Positions 24,996 through 33,867 of a DNA stretch of 64,000 nucleotides are shown piece by piece. A program made the translations under genes and the position numbers. The notes below the pieces were generated by a model. It was not told the DNA's origin, did not search any database, and saw nothing but the letters and a program-made list of their open reading frames with translations. The DNA is taken from the NCBI GenBank assembly GCA_020073145.1, contig JAIQFS010000009.1, positions 1-64,000 of the forward strand. Reading direction: 5' to 3'. Every line of letters starts with the position of its first letter. Position 1 is the first letter of the stretch. Origin of the DNA: Terriglobia bacterium (GTDB lineage: Bacteria > Acidobacteriota > Terriglobia > Bryobacterales > Bryobacteraceae).

Positions 24996-26864
24996 ATGAA
25001 TATGCGAATTGTCGCGATGCTGTTCGGTATCGCGGCCGCGGCTTCACTCCTCCCTGCGAGTGAACTTCCCCCCTCTCGCCCCAAGGCCGGCAAAGTGGAA
25101 ATCATGCGCCTGAGCGAGATCAAGCCCGGCATGAAGGCCACCGCCTGGACCGTGTTTCAAGGCACCGAGCCCGAGCCCATCCCCATCGAAATCCTCGGCC
25201 GCTGGAAGAATCAATGGGGCCCCAAGCAGGACGTGATCCTCGGCAAAATGGGTGGCAAGGCCGCCCGCACCAACGTCGCCGGCGGCATGAGCGGCAGCCC
25301 CGTATATATTGACGGAAAGCTGATCGGCGCGGTGGCCTTGCGGCTCAGTGTCTTCTCCCCCGATGCCATCTGCGGCATCACCCCCATCGAGCTCATGCTC
25401 GAGGTCAAGGATTTCGATTCCTCGCGCCCCTCCGACGCGCGCACGCCGGAAAAACTTCTGGCGCTGGGCGGCCTGTCCACCATTCCCGGCGATCCGCTGG
25501 CTCAGTTCGTCGCCGCCGGCGCTCCGGCTCCTCTGCCGCAACCCGCGCCCCTGATGGTGCCCATCGAAGCGCCTCTCCAGTTCTCCGGCTTCACTTCCGA
25601 AACCATGCGCGCGTTCGCTCCCGCGCTCCAGCAGCTTGGCATCACGGCCGTGCAGGGCGGCGGCGCCGGCAGCGGCCTGCTCACCAACAAGCCCGTGGCC
25701 GGCTGGCAGCATGCGCTCAATCCGGGGGAGCCCGTGGCCGGCGTACTGATCGATGGCGATCTCGGCGTCACCGGCCTCGGCACTGTCACCTACAACGACG
25801 GCAAGCGCGTCCTGGCCTTCGGCCATTCCTTCTTCAACCTCGGCCCCGTCAGCATGCCCATGAGCCAGGGCGAAGTGGTGATGACCCTGGCCTCGCAATA
25901 CCAGCCCAATAAGTTCGCCAACGCCACTGGTATCGTCGGCGCCCTCCACCAGGACCGGCACAGCGGCATCATGGGCGTGCTCGGCGATGAATCCGACATG
26001 ATCCCCGTCACCGTCAAGGTCCGCGCCCTCAAGGAAGACGAGAGCGTCATTCGCGAGAAGGATTTCCATTTCAATGTCTTCGTGCAGCAGAAGTGGACCC
26101 CCAGCCTCATGATGATGACGCTGTTCAATAGCCTCTCCGATCTCAATGAGTTCGCCGACGAGGCCACCTACCGGCTTCACGGCAAAGTCGAAATGAACGG
26201 CCAGCCCAATCTGTCGCTGACCAATATGCAGGCTTCCAGCGAGCAGCCCGTCCCCGCCCCCATGATGCTGGCCAACTGGTGGGGCGATAAGTTCAACCGC
26301 CTCTACCTCAACAACGTCAAGACGCCCGATGTGAAGCGCGTCGATGTCACCGTCGACCTGCTCCCCGTGCGCCGCGTCGCCACCATCGAAAACGCCTGGG
26401 TCGCCAACCCGGATCTGCGCCCCGGCGATGAGGTCCCTGTCAAAGTCTTCCTCCGCCCCTATCGCGGAGAGGCCCTCACCCGCGAATTTAAAGTGAAAAT
26501 CCCCCTGGGCATGGCTCGGGGCGACCACCGCATTCTGCTCAGCGACGCCGACACCCTGAACCGCGTGCAGAACCAGGCCGGACTGGCCAATACCTTCCTC
26601 GACCTGCCCGAGACCGTCTCGCTCATCAACCAGGAGCGCAGCAACAACAAGCTGTATGTCTCGCTGGTCGATTCCAGCCCCACCGCGTATCTCGACGATA
26701 AGACCATGCCCAGTCTGCCCGCTTCGGTGTTGAACGTCATGCAGGCCGGCCGCGCCGCCAACCAGCGCGTGGTCACCTCGCCGCAAACCGCCACCGAGCA
26801 GATGGCTCTGCCTTTCGATTACGTGGTCACCGGCAGCTACTCGCTCCGGATCCACGTGAATTAG
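24996..26864 (+). CDS. SpoIVB peptidase S55-domain-like exported protein
   Basis: A 622-residue exported protein with a short signal peptide (MLFGIAAAASLLPAS). The N-terminal half contains the S55 signature VAGGMSGSPVYIDGKLIGAV around residues 95-114, with the likely nucleophile in GMSGSP. GITPIE follows and, near residue 277, RVLAFGHSFFNLGP carries the probable catalytic His. The C-terminal half (from about 400) is beta-rich without a recognised domain. In SpoIVB the His precedes the Ser, so the order here is reversed. Start choice: ATG 24996; an ATG at 25002 and a TTG at 24984 are alternatives. The beta-propeller gene begins 21 bp downstream, so the two are probably co-transcribed. Substrate unknown. 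Confidence 0.8.
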   Translation: MNMRIVAMLFGIAAAASLLPASELPPSRPKAGKVEIMRLSEIKPGMKATAWTVFQGTEPEPIPIEILGRWKNQWGPKQDVILGKMGGKAARTNVAGGMSGSPVYIDGKLIGAVALRLSVFSPDAICGITPIELMLEVKDFDSSRPSDARTPEKLLALGGLSTIPGDPLAQFVAAGAPAPLPQPAPLMVPIEAPLQFSGFTSETMRAFAPALQQLGITAVQGGGAGSGLLTNKPVAGWQHALNPGEPVAGVLIDGDLGVTGLGTVTYNDGKRVLAFGHSFFNLGPVSMPMSQGEVVMTLASQYQPNKFANATGIVGALHQDRHSGIMGVLGDESDMIPVTVKVRALKEDESVIREKDFHFNVFVQQKWTPSLMMMTLFNSLSDLNEFADEATYRLHGKVEMNGQPNLSLTNMQASSEQPVPAPMMLANWWGDKFNRLYLNNVKTPDVKRVDVTVDLLPVRRVATIENAWVANPDLRPGDEVPVKVFLRPYRGEALTREFKVKIPLGMARGDHRILLSDADTLNRVQNQAGLANTFLDLPETVSLINQERSNNKLYVSLVDSSPTAYLDDKTMPSLPASVLNVMQAGRAANQRVVTSPQTATEQMALPFDYVVTGSYSLRIHVN

Positions 26865-26885
26865 GAATCGCGCGCTGGCTTCCCC

Positions 26886-29090
26886 ATGATGAAACGCATC
26901 CGCTCCTCACGCCTCGCCCTCCTGGCCTGCCTTCTCTCTACGGCCTTGTTCGCCGCTCAGACCCGCACCTGGTCGCAGGGGAGTTTGATTGACTTCGAAA
27001 AGGGCGTGATCAAGAACCTTTCGCTGCGCAGCGATGGCGTCCTCACTCTGGCGCCCCGTTCCAAAGAGTTCTTCGACACGCCATCCATGTATCTGTGGAG
27101 CCTGGCGCGCGATTCCAAAGGCAACGTATACGCCGGCGGCGGCAGCGGCGCCAAGCTCTACCGCATTGGCGCCGACGGCAAGGGCAAAGTGCTCGCCGAT
27201 CTGGACGCGCTCGAAATTCACGCCATCGCCATCGATTCCAAAGACCGCGTCTACGCCGCCACTGCCCCCGATGGCAAGGTCTACCGCGTGTCCGCCAATG
27301 GCAAGGCCGACGTTTTCTACGATCCCAAAGCCAAGTACATCTGGGCCCTCGCCTTCGACCGGCAGGATAACCTCTTCATCGCCACCGGCGACCAGGGCGA
27401 AATTCACCGCGTCACACCCGATGGAGCCGGAAAAGTCTTCTTCAAATGCGAAGAAACCCACGTCCGCTCCCTGGCTCTCGATCCGTCCGGCAATGTGATT
27501 GTCGGCACCGAGCCCGGCGGCCTTGTGCTGCGCGTCTCGCCCGCCGGTGAAGGCTTCGTGCTCTACCAAATGCCCAAGAAGGAAGTGACCGCTGTGGCCG
27601 TTGGTCGCGATGGCTCCATCTACGCCGCGGGTGTTGGGACGCGGCAGGCCCCGCCTGCTCCGGCTCCCGCGCCCGCTCCGGCTCCCGCTCCGGCCCAGGC
27701 CCCTGGCCAGGCCGCCCCGCGGCCGGCCAATCCTGCGCCTGCTCTCACCGCCGCTCCCCTGGCCGTGACCGGCGGCAGTGAGGTCTATCGCATCCCATCC
27801 AATGCCGCCCCGCGCCGCCTCTGGTCTAGCTCCCAGGAAGTCGTGTACGCCATTGCCTTCGATCCCTCCGGCCGCTTATTGCTCGGCGCCGGCAACAAAG
27901 GGAACATCTACCGCGTCGAATCGCCCACCGTCTACACGGTGTGGTTGACTGTGCCTGCCACCCAGGTGACGGCCCTTCTTCCTGGCCTCGATGGCCGTCT
28001 GTACGCCGCCACCGGCAACGTCGGCAAGGTCTATGAGATCGGTCCCGGAGTGGAACCGCAAGGCTCTCTCGAAAGCGATGTCTTCGACGCCGGCTCCTTC
28101 ACCGAGTGGGGCCGTTTGAGTTTCGAAGCCAGCCTCAACGGCGGAGGAATCGCCATCCAGACGCGCAGTGGCAATCTCGATCAGCCGCAGAAGAACTGGA
28201 GCCCCTGGTCGGCGCCCATCACCGCCGCCGCCGGTGGCCGCATCGCTTCGCCGGCCGCGCGCTTCATCCAGTGGAAGGCCACTCTCACGGCCGAGGCTGG
28301 CAAAATGCCTGAGCTCGATTCGGTCGATACCGCCTATCTGCCGAAAAATGTCGAGCCGCACGTCGACGAAATCGAAATCACCCCGGCCAATTACCGCTTC
28401 CCCGCCGCTCTGTCCGTGACCCAGGTCCAGACTATGGCCTTGCCGCCGCTCCTCGCCGCCGCTGCGCGCACCGAAAGGCCGGCGGCCGTGGCTGCCGCCG
28501 ATAGCGCCGCTGCCGTCACTCCCGCCACGCTCACGCCGGCTCTCCAGTTCGCCAAAGGATTCCTGGGCGCGCGCTGGACGGCCGGAGACCCCAACGGCGA
28601 TGCGCTCGTCTACACCGTCGAAATCCGCGGCGTCCGCGAGACGCAATGGAAGCTGCTCAAGGACAAGGTGCCGGAAAAGTATTACTCCTGGGATTCCACC
28701 GCCTTCCCCGACGGGGAATATCGCATCCGCGTCACCGCTTCGGACGCGCCGTCGAACCCGCCCGCCGAGACCCTGACCGGAAGCCTGATCGGCGATCCGT
28801 TCACCATCGATAACACCCCGCCCCAGATCACCGGCCTGACCGCGGCGCGCACCGGCCCCAAACTCGAAGTCCGCTGGCATGCCGCCGACGCGCTCAACCA
28901 CATCGCCAAAGCCGAATACTCGCTCGATGGCGGCGAGTGGACCATCGTCGTGCCCACCACCGGCCTCTCCGATTCGCTCGAGCTTGATTACCATCTTGTT
29001 CTCGACGCCCCCGCCGGCGAGCACACCATCGCCGTCCGTGTCGAAGACGCCAATGCCAACCAGGCCGTGGAGAAGACCGTCGTCCAGTGA
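26886..29090 (+). CDS. Exported beta-propeller protein with Pro/Ala linker and C-terminal beta-sandwich
   Basis: A 734-residue secreted protein (signal ALLACLLSTALFAAQ). Residues about 60-250 and 295-390 hold repeated four-strand blades of the NHL/SMP-30 type (GKVYRVSANGKADVFYDP, GEIHRVTPDGAGKVFFK, GKVYEIGPG). A low-complexity Pro/Ala linker of about 40 residues (around 255-292) interrupts the propeller. The C-terminal third has Ig/fibronectin-like strands (GEYRIRVTASDAPSNPP, AGEHTIAVRVEDANANQAV). Such proteins usually bind ligands or other proteins at the cell surface; I cannot name the partner. Gene order suggests it works with the S55-like protein upstream. The start is ATGATG; the first ATG is used. 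Confidence 0.8.
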   Translation: MMKRIRSSRLALLACLLSTALFAAQTRTWSQGSLIDFEKGVIKNLSLRSDGVLTLAPRSKEFFDTPSMYLWSLARDSKGNVYAGGGSGAKLYRIGADGKGKVLADLDALEIHAIAIDSKDRVYAATAPDGKVYRVSANGKADVFYDPKAKYIWALAFDRQDNLFIATGDQGEIHRVTPDGAGKVFFKCEETHVRSLALDPSGNVIVGTEPGGLVLRVSPAGEGFVLYQMPKKEVTAVAVGRDGSIYAAGVGTRQAPPAPAPAPAPAPAPAQAPGQAAPRPANPAPALTAAPLAVTGGSEVYRIPSNAAPRRLWSSSQEVVYAIAFDPSGRLLLGAGNKGNIYRVESPTVYTVWLTVPATQVTALLPGLDGRLYAATGNVGKVYEIGPGVEPQGSLESDVFDAGSFTEWGRLSFEASLNGGGIAIQTRSGNLDQPQKNWSPWSAPITAAAGGRIASPAARFIQWKATLTAEAGKMPELDSVDTAYLPKNVEPHVDEIEITPANYRFPAALSVTQVQTMALPPLLAAAARTERPAAVAAADSAAAVTPATLTPALQFAKGFLGARWTAGDPNGDALVYTVEIRGVRETQWKLLKDKVPEKYYSWDSTAFPDGEYRIRVTASDAPSNPPAETLTGSLIGDPFTIDNTPPQITGLTAARTGPKLEVRWHAADALNHIAKAEYSLDGGEWTIVVPTTGLSDSLELDYHLVLDAPAGEHTIAVRVEDANANQAVEKTVVQ

Positions 29091-29168
29091 GCCCGTTCAG
29101 CCCCGCCACGAATGGCGCGGGCGCGTCACCCGAAGAAGGAGCGTGACCGCATCGCCCATATTCGTACC

Positions 29169-29600
29169 CTAGCCGCGAGGCCTCGCCACGAGCTCCACCG
29201 CGCTCGACAGGGTTGCTGCTCCGCGGTCCAGAGTCGCCAGGATGCCGCCATGCGCGGTAGCCAGCGCCGCCAGATAAGCGTCGGTAACTTGCCGATGACC
29301 GGCCAGATGCGGAATCCTGCCCATCGCCTGTTCGAACGTCAGGTCGTCCGGCCAGAACCCGTGTTCTGGCAGCCCCGTGATTTCCGCCAGCAACTGCGCC
29401 GCGTCGGCAGGTGAGACCGCCTCGGGGCTAAATTTGGGGTTGCTCGAAATGCGGACAAATCCCGCTTGAGTCAGCGGGCACGTGCGAAATCCGGATTTGC
29501 CTTTCCGCGCGAACCACTGCTGCGCCTCTCTGTGATGAACGTGGGAAGGCCAAGCCAATGCAACGAGCAGGTTGACGTCTAATAAGTACGGCTTGGTCAG
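29169..29600 (-). CDS. PIN-domain RNase toxin (VapC-like)
   Basis: A PIN-domain protein of about 143 residues: LTKPYLLDVNLLVALAWPSH at the start (first catalytic Asp in LLDVN), TDAYLAALA (third acidic residue) and ILATLDRGA (fourth). The family normally starts four to eight residues before LLDVN, which here lands on a CTG at 29600 overlapping the antitoxin stop as CTGA. The only standard in-frame start is a GTG at 29669, which would add 23 unrelated residues and overlap the antitoxin gene by 73 bp. The known activity is Mg2+-dependent cleavage of RNA, held inactive by the antitoxin encoded just upstream. Confidence is high for the family and moderate for the start. Confidence 0.82.
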   Translation of the reverse strand: MTKPYLLDVNLLVALAWPSHVHHREAQQWFARKGKSGFRTCPLTQAGFVRISSNPKFSPEAVSPADAAQLLAEITGLPEHGFWPDDLTFEQAMGRIPHLAGHRQVTDAYLAALATAHGGILATLDRGAATLSSAVELVARPRG

Positions 29601-29821
29601 GGTTCGTCCTCGGCTTCGAGCGTCTGTTCGAGCGTGATGGGGCGGGCGTCGGGAGAAACCGCGAAGCACGGAAACGCCTTCTTTTTCCTGGATAGTGCGG
29701 CCGGTTTGAGTCCCTGGCGGGCGAGTTGCGCCACCGCCTCCCCCAACGAAACACCGCGGGCATGCGCCACCGAGCGGGCGATCTCGTAAATATCGTCGGG
29801 CAGGTTGAGAGTGGTGCGCAT
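29597..29821 (-). CDS. Ribbon-helix-helix antitoxin (VapB-like)
   Basis: A 74-residue protein starting MRTTLNLPDDIYEIARSVAH, a ribbon-helix-helix DNA-binding strand and helix pair, then a flexible charged tail (ending TLEQTLEAEDEP) that should wrap the toxin active site. The frame is open to 30052, but the RHH fold begins exactly at the ATG at 29821 and a TATAAT box lies 7 nt upstream of it, so transcription probably starts at or next to the ATG (leaderless). The gene pair with the PIN protein is a type II toxin-antitoxin system. A perfect palindrome just upstream is the likely autoregulatory operator. Confidence 0.85.
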   Translation of the reverse strand: MRTTLNLPDDIYEIARSVAHARGVSLGEAVAQLARQGLKPAALSRKKKAFPCFAVSPDARPITLEQTLEAEDEP

Positions 29822-29828
29822 CACGATG

Positions 29829-29846
29829 ATTATAGCATCATGATGC
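29829..29846 (-). promoter_or_regulatory. Leaderless promoter -10 box with palindromic operator for the vapBC-like pair
   Basis: On the minus strand TATAAT (29834-29829) ends 7 nt before the antitoxin ATG. Directly next to it lies the 12-bp perfect palindrome GCATCATGATGC (29835-29846), a natural half-site pair for a ribbon-helix-helix dimer. I see no good -35 box at standard spacing. Confidence 0.6.
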
Positions 29847-29981
29847 GACATGGGCCACCAAGCTGGAACCGACCGAAGAGCCTGGTTGAGAACCTTGTCA
29901 TCGATCACGTCGAAAAGCTCTCGGGAAACTGAACCTACGCGCGTAACGACCGGCGCAGGCGCGGCGGGCTTTGCGCCCTGG

Positions 29982-30000
29982 GGGCGAGTTGCGCCACCGC
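29982..30000. repeat. 19-bp direct repeat of a segment of the antitoxin gene
   Basis: GGGCGAGTTGCGCCACCGC occurs here and at 29719-29737 within the antitoxin gene, in the same orientation and preceded in both places by CCCTGG. It may be the trace of a partial antitoxin duplication. Confidence 0.6.
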
Positions 30001-30093
30001 TTGAGGGTGTCATCGGATGGCTCTGGAGCCCTCCTGGCGTAGGGCAGGGCACGACGAGGCGGGGAAGGCGCCGTAACGCTTGAAGAGCCCCCG

Positions 30094-30117
30094 GCGCGAG
30101 ACCGCAACGGCTCGCGC
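30094..30117 (-). terminator. Possible smc terminator hairpin
   Basis: GCGCGAG (30094-30100) pairs with CTCGCGC (30111-30117) over a 10-nt loop, 9 bases downstream of the smc stop on the minus strand. No T-tract follows. Confidence 0.35.
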
Positions 30118-30125
30118 GTCCGCCC

Positions 30126-33100
30126 CTATGCCGCCGCTTCCCGCGCGTTGAACTTCACCGACACCAGCCGCGACACCCCCGGCTCCTGCATGGTCACCCC
30201 ATACAGCGCCTGTGCCGCTTCCATGGTCCGCTTCGAGTGCGTGATCACGATGAACTGCGTGCCGTGCGACATCTCCTGCAGCATCTTCACCAGACGCCCG
30301 ATGTTGGCCTCGTCGAGCGGCGCGTCCACTTCGTCCAGCACGCAGAACGGGCTCGGCTGGTATTTGAAGATCGCCATCAGCAGCGCCACCGCCGACAAGG
30401 CCTTCTCGCCGCCCGAAAGCAGCAGCACGTTCTGCAGCTTCTTGCCCGGAGGCGAGCAGATGATGTCGATCCCCGATTCGGTCACGTTCTCTAGATCGGT
30501 CAGGCGCATTTCGCCCGTGCCGCCGCCGAACAACGTCTGGAACGAGATCCGGAAGTTGGCGTTGATGGCTTCAAAGGCCTCGGTGAATTTCTGGCGCGAG
30601 ACTACGTCGATTTCCTGAATGGCTTTCTCCGTGTCGCGGATGGAATCGATCAGGTCCTGCCGCTGCGCGCTCAGGAAATCGTGGCGTTGCTGCGCTTCCT
30701 GGAACTCCTCCATCGCCGCCGGATTGACCGCGCCCAGCGCCTCGATGCGGTTCCGCACGTCCGCCGCGGCCTGCTCGGCTTCCTCGATCGCCTCTGGCGC
30801 CGGCACAGGCTCGTCCGCCGGCGCCAGTTCCTGCACCGGACAGTTCAGCTCCTTGCGGCTGGTCTCGTCCAGGAACCCCAGCTCCGCCTGCTTCTTCACC
30901 AGCTCCACTTCAATCTGCGACCGCTTCTCGAGGCGCTCCTGCACGCCCGACCGCAGCGCCTTCAATTCCTCTTCGGTGGCCCGCAGCGCCTCGCGCCGCA
31001 CCATCTCCTCGGCCGCCATCCGGTTGACGTTCGCTTCCAGCTCGACAATCTCCTCCGCCAGTTCCGCGGCCCGGCGGCTGAGCTCGATGTTGTCGGCCAG
31101 CAGCCGCGCCCGCTGTTCGCCCAGCCGGTCGGCCTCCGCCGCGATCGCGCTCCGCCGCTCTCCGGTCTCGCGGAATTGCTGCTCGGTCCGCGCCAGCGTG
31201 CTGCGTCCCGCCCGGTCGCGCTCCTCCAGCCCCGCCAGTTCCGCCCGGATCGCCGCGTGCTCCTCGCCCACGTGAACGGCTGCGGCTTCCAGCTTCTCCA
31301 GTTCCTGCCGCTCGCCTTCCACCGCGGCTTCGCGTTCGGCCCGCAGTTGCTCTTTCTCCTCCACCGCGGCTTGGTTCTTTTCCCGCTGTTCGGCCGATTG
31401 CGCCGCGTCGCGCCGCAGCCGCTCCAGTTCCAGCCGCGCTACGGAGACCCGCGAGTTCGAGCGCGCCAGATCCTCGCCCAGCTTGCGCATTTCGTGGTCC
31501 AGCGCCACCCGGTCTTTTTCGCGAGACTGTTGCAGCGTCCGCAGCCGCTCCAACTCCCCTTCGAGGGCCGTGATCTCCTGGCTGAGCGCGTCGAACTGTC
31601 CCACGCGGCTGTCCAGAGCGGCCTGCCGCTGTTCCAGCACCCCTGCCAGCTCGCGCAATTCGCGCTTCATCGCCAGCGGACCCGCCCCGCTCTTCTTGCC
31701 GCCGCTCACTGTGTGCCCGTGATAGCAGACCCCATCCGGCAACAGGAAATACAGGTGCGGATACGACACCGCCAGCCGCTGCGCCGCGCCCCGGTCCTCC
31801 GCCAGGAAGCACTGCGACACCCGCGGCAGCAGGTCCACCGCCCGGTCGCGAAACCCGTTGGTAAGCCGCAGCGAATCGCTCAACCGCGCCGCAATCCCCG
31901 TCGCCGGTCCGATCGCCGGTTCCGGCAGAGGTCGTGTGCCCTGGCCGTTCGATTCCGGATGCACCAGGAACGTTGCCCGCCCGTCGGTCTCCGCCCGTAG
32001 AAAGTCCAGGCCGCGCTCGGCCTGCTGCCAGCTCTCCACCACCACGTATTCCAGCTCTTCGTGCAAAAATTCTTCCGCCGGCTTTTCGTACTGCGGGTCC
32101 ACGTCCACGTAGTCCGCCAGCACACCCTGCAGCTTGAGCTCCTTCGCCTGGTCTTGTTCCAGCGATGCGAACAGCCGCTTCACCGACTCTGTGGTGTAGC
32201 TGCGGTGCGCCAGCACTTGTTCCAGCGATTCCTTGCGCGCGCGAACTCCTGAAACCTCGCTCTTGAGCCCGTCGATCTCCCGCCGCATCTCCTCGGCCGC
32301 CCGCCGCTGCCCTGCCAGGTCTTCTTCGGCGTGCTGCCGCTCCGACGTCACTGTTTCCAGTTCCAGCTGGCGCTGCGCCATCGTCTCCGAAACCTGCCGG
32401 CTCGCCGCCTCCAGCCGCTCGATCTCCGCCGCCGCCACCTGCTCCTCGCGCTGCGCCCGCGCCGTCTCGCGCTCGATCGCCGCCAGGTACTCCTGCACTT
32501 GCGCCAGTTGATTGCGCAGCGTCGAGGCCTCGCCCAGCAGCCGCAGCACCACCTGCCGGCCCGCCTCCAACGCCCGTTCCCGCTCCCGGATGCGCGTCTG
32601 TAGCGATTCCCGCTGCTGGTTGATCTCCAGCATCCGCCCGCGCGTCTGTCCGATCTGCGCTTCCAGCGCCTCCACCGCGCTCTTCTGGACCGCGATTTCT
32701 TCGCCCAGTTGATCGTGGCGCCCGCCCAGCTCCTGCGCTTCCTTTTCGGCTTGCGCGATGCGCTGCTCCATGGCCGCGCTCTCGCGCACCTGCGATTCCA
32801 CCCGCCCGCGCGTCCGCTCCGCGTCCACGTTCTTTTCCGCCAGCTGTTGCCGCGCGCCCGTCAGCTGCTGCTCCAGCCCGTAACAGGCCGCCCGCTCCTG
32901 CTCGTGCGCCTGCTCCCGCTCCGCCACCTGTTGGGTGAGAGATTTCAGTTCCGACGCCGCCAGGTTCAGCTCGATCGCCGTCTGCGCCGCATCCCGCTCT
33001 AGCAGCCGGTACTTGCCTGAAAGCACCACCCGCAGCCCGCTCTCCAGCTCAGCCTGCAGCTCCGCGTACCGCCGCGCTTTCGATGCCTGCCGCTTCAGCG

Positions 33101-33758
33101 AATTCACCTGCCGGGTGACTTCTTCCAGAATGTCGTACACCCGCGCCAGGTTCTGCTTGGCGCCCTCCAGCTTGGCCTCCGCCAGCCGCTTCCGCGTCTT
33201 GAATCGGGTGATGCCGGCCGCTTCCTCGATGATCGCCCGCCGGTCTTGCGGCTTCGAGCTCAGAATCTGCCCGATGCGTCCCTGCTCGATAATCGCGTAG
33301 CTCTCCGGTCCTAACCCCGTCCCCATGAACAGGTCCTGGATGTCGCGCAGCCGCGCCAGCCGCCCGTCGATCAGGTATTCGCTTTCCCCCGACCGGAACA
33401 GCCGCCGCGTGATGGTCACTTCGCCGGTCTTGGGGGGCTGCCCGTCTTCCACCGCCTGCAGCTTGTGCCCGCCGCTGTCCTTGTGCACCTCCGGGTCCAC
33501 TAGCGTCATCGTCACCGCTGCCATCCCCAGCGGCTTGCGGTCGCGCGTGCCCCCGAAAATCACGTCTTCCATCCGCGCCCCGCGCAGCGACTTGGCCGAC
33601 TGCTCCCCCAGCACCCAACTAATCGCGTCGCTGATGTTCGACTTGCCGCAGCCGTTGGGCCCGACGATGCCCGCAATGCCGTCGCCGTTGAACCGCAGTT
33701 CGGTGCGGTCGCAAAACGATTTGAATCCTTGCAGTTCGACGCGTTTGAGTCTGAGCAA
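30126..33758 (-). CDS. smc: Chromosome segregation ATPase SMC
   Basis: A 1210-residue SMC protein with the complete layout: N-terminal ATPase half with Walker A GPNGCGKSN (residues 33-41), a long coiled coil rich in Glu, Gln, Arg and Ala (about 165-500), a hinge (about 520-660, with GVLADYVDVDPQYEKPAEEF), a second coiled coil (about 670-1020) and the C-terminal half with the ABC signature LLSGGEKALSAVALLMAI and Walker B FCVLDEVDAPLDEANIG. It forms a dimeric ring that, with ScpA and ScpB, organises and separates chromosomes. scpA/scpB are not nearby. The gene is next to an enoyl-CoA hydratase gene on the same strand with a 109-bp gap. Confidence 0.96.
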   Translation of the reverse strand: MLRLKRVELQGFKSFCDRTELRFNGDGIAGIVGPNGCGKSNISDAISWVLGEQSAKSLRGARMEDVIFGGTRDRKPLGMAAVTMTLVDPEVHKDSGGHKLQAVEDGQPPKTGEVTITRRLFRSGESEYLIDGRLARLRDIQDLFMGTGLGPESYAIIEQGRIGQILSSKPQDRRAIIEEAAGITRFKTRKRLAEAKLEGAKQNLARVYDILEEVTRQVNSLKRQASKARRYAELQAELESGLRVVLSGKYRLLERDAAQTAIELNLAASELKSLTQQVAEREQAHEQERAACYGLEQQLTGARQQLAEKNVDAERTRGRVESQVRESAAMEQRIAQAEKEAQELGGRHDQLGEEIAVQKSAVEALEAQIGQTRGRMLEINQQRESLQTRIRERERALEAGRQVVLRLLGEASTLRNQLAQVQEYLAAIERETARAQREEQVAAAEIERLEAASRQVSETMAQRQLELETVTSERQHAEEDLAGQRRAAEEMRREIDGLKSEVSGVRARKESLEQVLAHRSYTTESVKRLFASLEQDQAKELKLQGVLADYVDVDPQYEKPAEEFLHEELEYVVVESWQQAERGLDFLRAETDGRATFLVHPESNGQGTRPLPEPAIGPATGIAARLSDSLRLTNGFRDRAVDLLPRVSQCFLAEDRGAAQRLAVSYPHLYFLLPDGVCYHGHTVSGGKKSGAGPLAMKRELRELAGVLEQRQAALDSRVGQFDALSQEITALEGELERLRTLQQSREKDRVALDHEMRKLGEDLARSNSRVSVARLELERLRRDAAQSAEQREKNQAAVEEKEQLRAEREAAVEGERQELEKLEAAAVHVGEEHAAIRAELAGLEERDRAGRSTLARTEQQFRETGERRSAIAAEADRLGEQRARLLADNIELSRRAAELAEEIVELEANVNRMAAEEMVRREALRATEEELKALRSGVQERLEKRSQIEVELVKKQAELGFLDETSRKELNCPVQELAPADEPVPAPEAIEEAEQAAADVRNRIEALGAVNPAAMEEFQEAQQRHDFLSAQRQDLIDSIRDTEKAIQEIDVVSRQKFTEAFEAINANFRISFQTLFGGGTGEMRLTDLENVTESGIDIICSPPGKKLQNVLLLSGGEKALSAVALLMAIFKYQPSPFCVLDEVDAPLDEANIGRLVKMLQEMSHGTQFIVITHSKRTMEAAQALYGVTMQEPGVSRLVSVKFNAREAAA

Positions 33759-33867
33759 AACGGTTACCTCGCCTGCTTCCGGGGGATCGTAACTATACTA
33801 AACGCGTGTCGCGGAAAAGTAAAGCACATCCACCACTGCTAATAGTACTATGCCCCACCGGCCTACG

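Larger units (their letters stand above)
29822..30125. other. Intergenic region between vapB-like gene and smc, 304 bp
   Basis: It contains the antitoxin promoter/operator, a 19-bp segment repeated from inside the antitoxin gene (29982-30000) and a hairpin just after smc (30094-30117). No convincing separate gene is present. The open minus frame upstream of the antitoxin has weak likeness to the antitoxin C-terminal half. Confidence 0.55.

Noticed and set aside
25044-26855. Antisense open frame of 603 codons under the S55-like gene
   Set aside because: Composition is a shadow of the sense gene (His/Gly/Glu-rich), with no ribosome binding site or family pattern.
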